From GCA-002840305 sp964394905 (lineage in GTDB: Bacteria; Patescibacteriota; Patescibacteriia; Patescibacteriales; UBA12465), in the NCBI GenBank assembly GCA_964394905.1, contig CAYMZF010000021.1, positions 1 to 10,697 on the forward strand: a stretch of 10,697 bases of DNA, read 5' to 3'. Positions 1 through 6,402 of the stretch are shown one piece after another (the stretch's first letter is position 1; each line of letters begins with the position of its first letter). A model generated the notes under the pieces. It was given only the letters and a program-made list of their open reading frames with translations, was not told the origin of the DNA and did not search any database. A program made the position numbers and the translations under genes.

Positions 1-1749
1 TTCTTCAATTTCTTCAGATTCAATTACGTTGTCAATTTCTTCTTCACTCCCGCCTAATTCTTTTACGATATCTAATTTTTCTTCTTCGGAATAAGCGTAT
101 CTAATGGCGGCGCCTTTTTTGATTTGATAAAGAGGCGGTTGAGCGATATAGATATGGCCGTCAACTATTAATTGATTAAAGTAACGGAAAAATAAAGTTA
201 AAAGTAAGGTGCGAATATGAGAACCGTCAACATCAGCATCAGTCATAATTATAATTCGGTGATAACGTAATTTTTCAATATCAAGTTGATCGCCGATATT
301 AGTTCCGAAAGCGATGACCATGTTCTTTATTTCGTTATTAACCAACATTTTATCTAATCGGGCTCGTTCTACATTTAAAATCTTACCTCTAAGGGGTAAA
401 ATAGCCTGAAAACGGCGGTCTCGGCCCTGTTTGGCACTACCTCCGGCTGAATCTCCCTCAACGATGTATATTTCGCATTCCTCGGCTTTGGTGCTGGAAC
501 AATCGGCTAATTTTCCCGGAAGAGTCATGCCCTCCATAGCGCTTTTTCTTAAGATACTGGCCCGAGCGGTTCTAGCTGCCAATCGAGCTTGAGCGGAAAC
601 AACACATTTTCCGACAATGCTTTCAGCGTCTTTAGGATTTTCTTCTAAAAAAGTGGCAAAAGCTTCACCAAAAATTTGTTCAACATAGGTTTTCATTTCA
701 GCATTACCTAATTTACCTTTAGTTTGACCTTCAAATTGAGGATCGGGTAATTTAACGTTAATGATGGCGGTTAATCCTTCACGAACATCATCACCGGTTA
801 GATTTTCGTCTTTTTCTTTTAAAATATTTTTACTGCGAGCATAGGAATTTAAAGTTCTGGTTAAAGCGGTTTTAAAACCGATTAAATGAGTTCCGCCATC
901 AACGTTATAGATATTATTGGCAAAGGGTAGAGTAGTTTCGTTATATTCATCGTTGTATTGTAAAGCGATTTCAATTTCGCAGTCGTTTATTTTTTTATCA
1001 ACATAAAAAATATTTTCGTGTTTAACGTTTTTTTGACGATGTAAAGATTTAACGTAAGATTTAACTCCGCCTTCAAAATAGAAACGATATTTTTTATGGG
1101 AGTGATCGGTTCGTTCATCAATTACATTTATTTTTATGTCTTTGGTTAAATAGGCTTGTTGGCGTAAACGATCTAAAATTTTACCCCAACTGAATTCTAA
1201 TTCGGTAAAAATAGTCGGATCGGGTTTAAAAGTTATGATAGTTCCGTTTTTAGTACTCTTACCGATGTTTTTTATATTTTTTAAAGGTTTACCTATTTTA
1301 TACTCTTGCATCCAAGCTTGTTTGTCGCGATGAACTTCAGCTTTTAAATATTCACTTAAAGCGTTAACTACGGAGACACCGACACCGTGTAAACCACCGG
1401 ATACTTTGTAACCGGTTCCGCCGAATTTACCTCCGGCATGAAGTTTAGTTAATACGGTTTCCAAGGCGGAAAGTCCGGTGACTTTATGTTTTTCAACGGG
1501 AATACCACGACCGTTATCTTCAACGCTAACCATATTATCGGCGGTTAAAGTTACGGTAATTTCATCGGCAAAACCGGCCATAGCTTCGTCAATACTGTTA
1601 TCAACTACTTCCCAAATTAAATGATGTAAACCGACAGAAGAGGTTGATCCGATATACATTCCGGGTCGTTTTCTGACGGGGTCTAAACCCTCTAAAACGG
1701 TAATGGCGTCAGCTCCGTAATCGTTGTTTTTTTTGTTTTTTTCTACCAT
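1..1749 (-). CDS. gyrB: DNA gyrase subunit B, 3' end cut by window edge
   Basis: ATP-driven half of DNA gyrase, which with GyrA introduces negative supercoils. The visible 583 codons have no stop. The GHKL ATPase region shows EVVDNSIDEA (E47, N51), DNGRGIP from D78, and GGLHGVG from G118. The transducer has QTKGKLG with its lysines at 344 and 346. The TOPRIM domain has EGDSAGGS from E431 and DADVDGSHIR from D504, which supply the acidic residues that bind Mg. Family proteins are about 630-650 aa, so the missing end should include the QRYKGLGEMNP segment. An acidic stretch (ELGGSEEEIDNVIESEE) lies at the truncated end. The start at 1749 is the ATG in front of a short Lys/Asn-rich leader, and it follows a strong promoter on the minus strand by about 60 nt. 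ParE is the alternative. The PLRGKILNVERA and AKQGRDR segments read as GyrB, although single-type-II CPR genomes blur this distinction. Confidence 0.93.
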   Translation of the reverse strand, partial: MVEKNKKNNDYGADAITVLEGLDPVRKRPGMYIGSTSSVGLHHLIWEVVDNSIDEAMAGFADEITVTLTADNMVSVEDNGRGIPVEKHKVTGLSALETVLTKLHAGGKFGGTGYKVSGGLHGVGVSVVNALSEYLKAEVHRDKQAWMQEYKIGKPLKNIKNIGKSTKNGTIITFKPDPTIFTELEFSWGKILDRLRQQAYLTKDIKINVIDERTDHSHKKYRFYFEGGVKSYVKSLHRQKNVKHENIFYVDKKINDCEIEIALQYNDEYNETTLPFANNIYNVDGGTHLIGFKTALTRTLNSYARSKNILKEKDENLTGDDVREGLTAIINVKLPDPQFEGQTKGKLGNAEMKTYVEQIFGEAFATFLEENPKDAESIVGKCVVSAQARLAARTARASILRKSAMEGMTLPGKLADCSSTKAEECEIYIVEGDSAGGSAKQGRDRRFQAILPLRGKILNVERARLDKMLVNNEIKNMVIAFGTNIGDQLDIEKLRYHRIIIMTDADVDGSHIRTLLLTLFFRYFNQLIVDGHIYIAQPPLYQIKKGAAIRYAYSEEEKLDIVKELGGSEEEIDNVIESEEIEE

Positions 1750-1815
1750 ATTTCTTGTATTTTAAATAATTTATAATCAAATAAAAAATGATGTTTAGGG
1801 CATCTATCTGTTAAT

Positions 1816-1844
1816 ATTATAGCAATTTTTTATTTCTAAGTCAA
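1816..1844 (-). promoter_or_regulatory. sigma70-type promoter of gyrB
   Basis: On the minus strand there is TTGACT (1844-1839), a 17-bp spacer, and TATAAT (1821-1816). TGC directly before the -10 makes it an extended -10. The predicted transcript start is near 1809, which leaves a leader of about 60 nt before the ATG at 1749. That leader is the longest one predicted in the window from a strong promoter. Its -35 lies only 10 bp from the -35 of the divergent plus-strand promoter, so the two promoters stand back to back and may influence each other through supercoiling, which gyrase itself controls (inference). Confidence 0.75.
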
Positions 1845-1854
1845 AGGAAAATGT

Positions 1855-1883
1855 TTGTTAATTTTATTAATTTATAGTATAAT
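1855..1883 (+). promoter_or_regulatory. sigma70-type promoter of the epimerase-tpiA operon
   Basis: TTGTTA (1855-1860), a 17-bp spacer, then TATAAT (1878-1883). The predicted start is near 1890, giving a leader of about 24 nt before the ATG at 1914. A second TATAAT lies at 1889-1894 but has no matching -35. The in-frame TTG at 1884 touches the -10 box, so it cannot be the translation start if this promoter is used. Confidence 0.7.
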
Positions 1884-1913
1884 TTGGTTATAATTTATTT
1901 AAATTATGTAATT

Positions 1914-2846
1914 ATGTCTAAAATTCTTGTTACCGGTGGAGCCGGTTTTATCGGTTCTAATTTAGTTGATAAATTAGTTGAATTAGGTCACAAGGTAACG
2001 GTGATTGATAATTTATTTAGCGGTAAAAAAGAATATTTAAATCCAAAAGCTATATTCTATAATTTGGATATTAATGATAAAAAAGAAGTTGAGGAAGTTT
2101 TTTTAAAGGAACAATTTGATTATGTTTATCATTTAGCTGCTCAAATTGATGTTCGTCATTCGGTTAAAGATCCGGTTTTTGATAATCAAGTTAATGTTTT
2201 AGGTGCTTTAAATATTTTAGCTAATTGTTTAAAATACAAGGTTAAAAAAATATTTTTTACTTCTTCCGGTGGGGCTATTTACGGTTTTCCGGAAAAAATT
2301 CCGACTGCCGAAGATTATCCGACTTTTCCCGTATCACCTTATGGTATTAGTAAATTAAGTTTTGAAAAATATTTAAATTATTATTATCGGGTCTTCGGTC
2401 AAAAATATATCGCTTTTCGTTTGGCTAACGTTTATGGACCGCGACAATACAAAGGCGGGGAAGCCGGAGTTATCGCCATTTTTATTAATAACGCCGTTAA
2501 TAATAATACAAGCTATATTAATGGTGATGGTTTTCAAACTAGAGATTATATTTTTGTTGATGATGTTGTTAGGGCTTTAATCTCCGGTTTAAATAATGAT
2601 ATTACGGGAGAATTTAATATTGGTACCGGAGTGGAAAAAAATTTATTGGATATTGTTTTTGCTATTGAATCGGCTAGTAAATGTAAAATGAAATTAGAAT
2701 ATTTACCGGCTAAATTAGGTGAAGAACGTTCCAGTTGTTTGGATGCTTTAAAAGCTCGAGCGGTTTTACGTTGGGAACCTAAAGTTGATTTAAATGCCGG
2801 AATTGATATGACCCTTGATTGGTCCAAAAAACAAATGAATAAATAA
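1914..2846 (+). CDS. NAD-dependent sugar-nucleotide epimerase, GalE-like (extended SDR family)
   Basis: Probably interconverts UDP-hexoses (UDP-glucose 4-epimerase or a close relative) in the cytoplasm to feed surface polysaccharide. From ATG 1914 the protein is 310 aa, the usual family length. The Rossmann NAD motif TGGAGFIGSN sits at residues 7-16, with D32 placed to bind the NAD ribose and HLAAQ at 73-77. The catalytic set is S117/S118 in TSSGGAIYG plus Y143-xxx-K147 (YGISK). RLANVYGPRQ and GDGFQTRDYIFVDDV are typical of nucleotide-sugar 4-epimerases. A longer frame opens at TTG 1884, but its extra residues are not SDR-like and overlap the promoter, so 1914 was chosen. First gene of the operon, 19 nt before tpiA. 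The exact substrate cannot be read from sequence. A dTDP-glucose dehydratase is less likely because the ExxxYGxSK and DEVYG pattern is missing. Confidence 0.85.
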   Translation: MSKILVTGGAGFIGSNLVDKLVELGHKVTVIDNLFSGKKEYLNPKAIFYNLDINDKKEVEEVFLKEQFDYVYHLAAQIDVRHSVKDPVFDNQVNVLGALNILANCLKYKVKKIFFTSSGGAIYGFPEKIPTAEDYPTFPVSPYGISKLSFEKYLNYYYRVFGQKYIAFRLANVYGPRQYKGGEAGVIAIFINNAVNNNTSYINGDGFQTRDYIFVDDVVRALISGLNNDITGEFNIGTGVEKNLLDIVFAIESASKCKMKLEYLPAKLGEERSSCLDALKARAVLRWEPKVDLNAGIDMTLDWSKKQMNK

Positions 2847-2865
2847 TTTAAATTACATAATAACT

Positions 2866-3630
2866 ATGAAAAATTTATCAAAAAAAATAATTATTGGAAA
2901 TTGGAAAATGAATTTGGATTATAATTCATCGGTGGCTTTGAGTAAAAAAATAAATTCGGGTTTAAAAAACAAAAAACAGAAAAATGATATTGTTTTATTG
3001 CCTGATTTTTCTTCTCTTTTTGAGGTCGGGCAAAATATTAAAAAAGCTTCTATAAAATTAGGAGCTCAGGATATTGCTCCGTATAATTTAGGTGCCTATA
3101 CCGGAGAAGTATCTTTGGAATCTCTAAAACAATTAAAATGTCAGTATGTTTTAATCGGTCATAGTGAAAGACGAAAATATTTTGCAGACGATGATTTAAT
3201 TGCCGATAAAATGAAGAATGTTTTAGAAAATAGTACTATTGTTCCGATATTATGTATCGGAGAAACTTTAAGTCAAAGACGATCCGGCAAAACTCTAATG
3301 GTTTTAGAAAAACAATTAAAAACCGCTTTATCTAAAACAAAAAATATTTCCGGCAAAAAAATAATTATCGCTTACGAACCGATTTGGGCCATCGGTACCG
3401 GTCGAGTTATTATCGTGGCCGAGGCTATTTCTATTCATAAAAAAATACGAGCTTTAATGGAAAAAATTTGTTATAATAATTTACCTAAAGAATTGGGTAT
3501 TATTTATGGAGGTAGTATTAATATGAAAAATTTTGCAGATTTTAAAAATTGTTTTGATATTTCCGGTTTGCTTATCGGAGGAGCCAGTTTGAAGGCCGGT
3601 GATTTTATAAACATAGCTAATAATTTTTAA
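2866..3630 (+). CDS. tpiA: triosephosphate isomerase
   Basis: Interconverts dihydroxyacetone phosphate and glyceraldehyde 3-phosphate in glycolysis. The 254-aa length is typical. All active-site parts are present: NWKMN (N12, K14), GHSERR with the electrophile H99, YEPIWAIGTG with the catalytic base E171, and the phosphate-binding YGGS and GGASL near the C-terminus. Two small departures are visible. GAQN reads GAQD, and the hinge of mobile loop 6 reads GTGR followed by hydrophobic residues, where GTGK with small polar residues is common. Neither touches a catalytic residue. It lies 19 nt after the epimerase and 4 nt before the TPR gene, so it is almost certainly co-transcribed. The ATG has no Shine-Dalgarno sequence. 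Link of the pair: glycolytic carbon and sugar-nucleotide supply (inference). Confidence 0.97.
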   Translation: MKNLSKKIIIGNWKMNLDYNSSVALSKKINSGLKNKKQKNDIVLLPDFSSLFEVGQNIKKASIKLGAQDIAPYNLGAYTGEVSLESLKQLKCQYVLIGHSERRKYFADDDLIADKMKNVLENSTIVPILCIGETLSQRRSGKTLMVLEKQLKTALSKTKNISGKKIIIAYEPIWAIGTGRVIIVAEAISIHKKIRALMEKICYNNLPKELGIIYGGSINMKNFADFKNCFDISGLLIGGASLKAGDFINIANNF

Positions 3631-3634
3631 TTAT

Positions 3635-4429
3635 ATGGATAATCTTTGGCCAATTATATTAATATCAATTTCGCTTTTGGTGATTATTTTTATAGTTATT
3701 CGTCATTTTCCGGCTTTGGCGGTGTTAGATGCTGATAATATTCCGGAAGAAAAAGAACAGCAAATTAAAGAAAAGATTATAAAAAACAGGATGGCTAGAA
3801 AATTTTCTTTTTTAAATAAGTTTTTTGGAACTATAGCTGATTGGTTTAATAAATTATCTAATGTTTTTTGGTCAAAATTAAATGATTTGCAAAAAATACA
3901 GAAAAAACAACAAGAGGATCGGTCATTGTTAGGCGCCAGTTTGGAAGAAAAGAATAAAATACTTTTTTCTCAGGCCGATGAGTTTATAAAACAAGAAAAT
4001 TTTGAAGAAGCGGAAAAAAAATTGATTGAGATTATAAGCTTGGATGACAAAAACTTTTTAGCTTTTTTAGAATTGGGTGAAGTTTATCATTCGGAAGGCA
4101 AATGGCAAGAAGCTAAACAAACTTTATTATACGCCGGTAAATTAGCTGAAATTTTTCCGCAAAAAGTTACTGGAAACGAAGTGGCCAATTTAAATTATTC
4201 CTTGGCTTTAATAAATAAAGAATTAAATGATTTGGACGGAGCGATAGATAATCTATATAAATCTTTAGATATTGATCAAAATAATCCTCGTTACCTTGAT
4301 TTAATGTTGGATTTATGTATAATAAAAAAAGATAAAGGTTTGGCTTTGAGGTTTTTAGATAAAATTAAAGAAGTTAATCCCGATAATAATAATATTTCTA
4401 AATGGGAAGAAGAAGTTCATGAATTTTAG
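3635..4429 (+). CDS. membrane-anchored TPR-repeat protein
   Basis: A 264-aa protein of unknown specific role. One hydrophobic helix at about residues 5-22 is followed by RHFPALAVLDADNIPEE and a Lys/Glu-rich linker, so it is probably an inner-membrane anchor with a cytoplasmic body. The C-terminal half holds TPR-like helical pairs at roughly 107-140, 141-174 and 186-219, with a weaker one to about 253. Examples are ADEFIKQENFEEAEKKLIEI and LGEVYHSEGKWQEAKQTLLY. TPRs bind proteins, so it may be a scaffold at the membrane. I recall similar proteins in other Patescibacteria, but this was not checked. It starts 4 nt after tpiA and its TAG is 3 nt before a tRNA gene. It has no catalytic motif. No signal-peptidase site is evident, so the helix is taken as an anchor. 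Confidence 0.75.
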   Translation: MDNLWPIILISISLLVIIFIVIRHFPALAVLDADNIPEEKEQQIKEKIIKNRMARKFSFLNKFFGTIADWFNKLSNVFWSKLNDLQKIQKKQQEDRSLLGASLEEKNKILFSQADEFIKQENFEEAEKKLIEIISLDDKNFLAFLELGEVYHSEGKWQEAKQTLLYAGKLAEIFPQKVTGNEVANLNYSLALINKELNDLDGAIDNLYKSLDIDQNNPRYLDLMLDLCIIKKDKGLALRFLDKIKEVNPDNNNISKWEEEVHEF

Positions 4430-4432
4430 AAG

Positions 4433-4508
4433 GCCGTTGTAGCTCAGCTGGTAGAGCATCTCCATGGTAAGGAGAAGGTCACCGGTTCAATCCCGGTCAA
4501 CGGCTCCA
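4433..4508 (+). tRNA. tRNA-Thr (anticodon GGT), CCA encoded
   Basis: A 76-nt cloverleaf. The acceptor is GCCGTTG with CAACGGC, all seven pairs Watson-Crick. The D stem is GCTC/GAGC. The anticodon stem is TCTCC/GGAGA around loop ATGGTAA, with GGT at 4466-4468. The T arm is ACCGG-TTCAATC-CCGGT. The discriminator is T (4505), and CCA is encoded at 4506-4508. It decodes ACC and ACU. It starts 3 nt after the TPR stop codon and ends 16 nt before the next ATG. No convincing promoter of its own was found, so it is probably cut out of the operon transcript by RNase P and a 3' nuclease. Confidence 0.97.
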
Positions 4509-4524
4509 ATCCAAAAAAATTAAT

Positions 4525-4821
4525 ATGGTACCTTACAACAAGAATTCCTTATCTGTTTCTGATAAAAAAGAAACTAAAAGAAAAAAAGAGAGCAGTAAAA
4601 AAATTACAACTGCTCATCACATTATTCCTAAAAGTCGTGGCGGGAATGACACGAAAGATAATAAAGCCATAATTATGGTTTATTTTCATAAAAAATATCA
4701 TGAACTTTTTAGCAATATGACTCCTTTAGAAGCTTTGGCTTTTTTGGAAACATATTTTTGGAATAACCAAGTTAAATGGATTGATGATTATTCATTTAAT
4801 CGTCAGAAGTATTTGGAATAA
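4525..4821 (+). CDS. small HNH-like protein
   Basis: A 98-aa protein. After a Lys/Ser-rich N-terminus (residues 1-27) comes TAHHIIPKSRGGND, the first strand and turn of the HNH (beta-beta-alpha-metal) fold with H31-H32. N46 follows, then a helix with H55 and H59 (FHKKYHELF), giving the H-N-H set. The C-terminal part (MTPLEALAFLETYFW) looks helical. No zinc-binding CxxC pairs are present, unlike many HNH nucleases. Nuclease activity is plausible but unproven, and such small standalone proteins may act on DNA or RNA. It starts 16 nt after tRNA-Thr and is the last gene of the operon before the hairpin at 4827. No partner gene suggests restriction, CRISPR or toxin function. Start choice rests on the first ATG after the tRNA. 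Confidence 0.65.
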   Translation: MVPYNKNSLSVSDKKETKRKKESSKKITTAHHIIPKSRGGNDTKDNKAIIMVYFHKKYHELFSNMTPLEALAFLETYFWNNQVKWIDDYSFNRQKYLE

Positions 4822-4826
4822 ATTTG

Positions 4827-4857
4827 AAAAGCGGTTTTTAAAATAACCGCTTTTTTA
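4827..4857 (+). terminator. Rho-independent terminator of the epimerase-HNH operon
   Basis: A perfect 10-bp stem, AAAAGCGGTT (4827-4836) with AACCGCTTTT (4845-4854), an 8-nt loop and a T-run. It begins 5 nt after the HNH stop. Confidence 0.85.
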
Positions 4858-4874
4858 TTATGATTTTTAAGTTC

Positions 4875-4903
4875 TGGACAAAAAATAATATATGAATTAA
4901 TAT
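4875..4903 (+). promoter_or_regulatory. possible promoter of the acidic orphan gene
   Basis: TGGACA (4875-4880), a 17-bp spacer, and a poor -10 TAATAT (4898-4903). A GATAAT at 4906-4911 is an alternative -10 without a -35. A promoter is expected here because a terminator lies just upstream and the gene stands alone, but the exact boxes are uncertain. Confidence 0.3.
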
Positions 4904-4946
4904 AAGATAATGGTTCTTTAAAAATATTAACTAAATCATAATAACA

Positions 4947-5453
4947 ATGGAAACAAAAGAAGAATATCCTTGCAGAGTTGCAAGTTTTTTAGAATTTCTT
5001 TCTCTTTATCCGGAAGATAATTTTTATGATCCGGTTCCTCGATTATTTCTTTATCTTGATGATTTGGAAGATATGTTTTTTTGTGAAGAACAAGAAGAAG
5101 AACAAGGTAATGAAGAAAATAATCAAAATTATGAAAATCAAGAAATAGACGAAAGCCTTTTACGGGTTTCTAGTGATCTTTTAATGATGGAGGCTATTAT
5201 AAAGTTTGTAATCATTTTCTTTATAAAGGATGAAGTTTTAATTTCAACCAGAGAAATGTTTATAGAAGATGCTATTGAAGATTTGTCTTATTTATTAGAC
5301 AAAGACGATTTCAAAATAGAAGACTGTTATGAAGCCGAATTCGTTTTAGACGTGTATGATGTTTATAAAAATTTTTTTCTCTTAGCACCTTGGCCTCATA
5401 TAGACATACTAGTTGATGCCATTGAAGACAAACTTGATAATTATAATTTGTAA
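4947..5453 (+). CDS. hypothetical, strongly acidic protein
   Basis: I do not recognise this 168-aa protein. About 45 Asp/Glu face 11 Lys/Arg, so the net charge is near -34. A disordered-looking Glu/Asn/Gln tract occupies about residues 50-75 and separates an N-terminal helical part rich in Phe/Leu/Tyr from a C-terminal helical part. The most hydrophobic run (AIIKFVIIFFI, about residues 89-99) is too short for a clear transmembrane helix and is more likely a buried amphipathic helix. No catalytic motif, Cys pair or signal peptide was seen. It stands alone between two terminators, so it is a single-gene unit. High acidity could suit a nucleic-acid mimic, a metal binder or a chaperone-like binder of basic proteins, but none of these is supported by a motif. 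The open frame has coherent amino-acid use and a tidy terminator, so the gene is probably real. Confidence 0.7.
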   Translation: METKEEYPCRVASFLEFLSLYPEDNFYDPVPRLFLYLDDLEDMFFCEEQEEEQGNEENNQNYENQEIDESLLRVSSDLLMMEAIIKFVIIFFIKDEVLISTREMFIEDAIEDLSYLLDKDDFKIEDCYEAEFVLDVYDVYKNFFLLAPWPHIDILVDAIEDKLDNYNL

Positions 5454-5462
5454 TTTAAACCT

Positions 5463-5489
5463 AACTGTCATTTAATTGGCAGTTTTTTT
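5463..5489 (+). terminator. Rho-independent terminator of the acidic orphan
   Basis: Eight-bp stem AACTGTCA (5463-5470) with TGGCAGTT (5477-5484), one G-T pair, a 6-nt loop and a run of seven Ts. It lies 9 nt after the stop codon. Confidence 0.85.
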
Positions 5490-5497
5490 ATTAGGTC

Positions 5498-5526
5498 TTG
5501 ATTATTAAATATAAAAATGTTAAAGT
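5498..5526 (+). promoter_or_regulatory. possible promoter of the SPFH-like gene
   Basis: TTGATT (5498-5503), a 17-bp spacer, and TAAAGT (5521-5526). The -35 is good and the -10 is weak. A GATAAT follows at 5531-5536. It would give a leader of about 46 nt. Confidence 0.35.
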
Positions 5527-5578
5527 GGCCGATAATAAATTAGAACCTTAAAATAAATCAAATAAACCAAAAATTACC

Positions 5579-6310
5579 ATGAAAAAAGAAAGTTTTTTAA
5601 AAAAATTTGCTGACATTAAATTTGTTAGTAAAAAACATTGGATAAATCATCTTGTTCCAATGTTGTTAGCCCTGTTTATTATTTGTCTGTCAATCGCCAT
5701 GGTTTCGTTTAGTGTGGCGGTTATAACCTTTTCGTCTGTGTTGGTATTAATTGTAGTATTATTTCTTCTTGCAGCCACTTATATTAAAGTTCTTCCTGAT
5801 GAAGAATTAATTGCTGTATCTGACGGAGAAATAATTATTTTGCCGGCCGGGAAATATTTTCTGTTTCCTAACAGAGTTTTTCTTAAACAAATTATTTCTT
5901 TGAAAGAGCAACATTTAAACATAATGCCCAAAAAAGATATTGAGTTTGCTCATGGAGCTAGGTTTAAAATTAATTTAGTTGTCAATTATAAAATAACTGA
6001 TGCTAAAAATTATTATTTATCCAACGCTGACTTTGTTATTTCAGAAATAATAAAACCTTTGATGATAAATTTTTTTATCAAAAGGAGTTGGAAAACTTTT
6101 CTTCCGGGAAACCGTTATTATGTCATTGAAGATTTTTCTTTAATTATTAATAATCCCAGTTCGATTATTAATTTTTTGGAAAATATTTGTGGGATAAGAA
6201 TTTATTCTCTCGCTTTTTCTTTGTTAGAAAAAATAAGAGACGAAGAAATTGATGATAAAAAGAAAAAAATCGTATCCGGCCAAATGATTGGATACGGAGA
6301 CGGTTGTTAA
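5579..6310 (+). CDS. two-TM membrane protein with SPFH/band-7-like domain
   Basis: A 243-aa membrane protein. A basic N-terminus is followed by two hydrophobic helices (about residues 25-45 and 47-67), and then a domain that reads like a divergent SPFH (stomatin/prohibitin/flotillin/HflK) fold. The supporting segments are KVLPDEELIAVSDGEIIILPAGKY, split as PDEELIAVSDG and LPAGKYFLFP at about 73-97; INLVVNYKITDAKNYYLS; and a late GIRIYSLAFSLLE that matches the usual GI-x-V near the end of the domain. SPFH proteins organise membrane patches and regulate proteases. The long coiled-coil tail of flotillin or HflK is absent, and only a short charged tail follows. It is a single-gene unit with its own terminator and no NfeD or FtsH neighbour. 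The SPFH call is a pattern reading and needs a structure search. The membrane topology is more secure than the family. Confidence 0.6.
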   Translation: MKKESFLKKFADIKFVSKKHWINHLVPMLLALFIICLSIAMVSFSVAVITFSSVLVLIVVLFLLAATYIKVLPDEELIAVSDGEIIILPAGKYFLFPNRVFLKQIISLKEQHLNIMPKKDIEFAHGARFKINLVVNYKITDAKNYYLSNADFVISEIIKPLMINFFIKRSWKTFLPGNRYYVIEDFSLIINNPSSIINFLENICGIRIYSLAFSLLEKIRDEEIDDKKKKIVSGQMIGYGDGC

Positions 6311-6315
6311 GTAAT

Positions 6316-6344
6316 ATGGAGGTGACTAGTCGCCTCTATTTTTT
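6316..6344 (+). terminator. Rho-independent terminator of the SPFH-like gene
   Basis: Ten-bp stem ATGGAGGTGA (6316-6325) with TCGCCTCTAT (6330-6339), two G-T pairs, loop CTAG, then Ts to 6344. It is 5 nt after the stop and runs straight into the pilin promoter. Confidence 0.85.
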
Positions 6345-6346
6345 AT

Positions 6347-6375
6347 TTGATTTTTTTTAGATAAAATACTATAAT
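6347..6375 (+). promoter_or_regulatory. sigma70-type promoter of the pilin gene
   Basis: TTGATT (6347-6352), a 17-bp spacer, TATAAT (6370-6375). Predicted start near 6382, leader about 21 nt to the ATG at 6403. Confidence 0.75.
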
Positions 6376-6402
6376 TTAATATATAAACTAATTAAAATAA
6401 TT

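Noticed and set aside
1884..1913. TTG start giving the epimerase a 10-residue N-terminal extension
   Set aside because: The TTG abuts the -10 box at 1878-1883 and would lie upstream of the predicted transcript start. The Rossmann strand begins properly at MSKILVTGG from ATG 1914.
2546..2827. Minus-strand frame inside the epimerase gene
   Set aside because: It is antisense to a clear SDR coding region, has no promoter and no family-like sequence.
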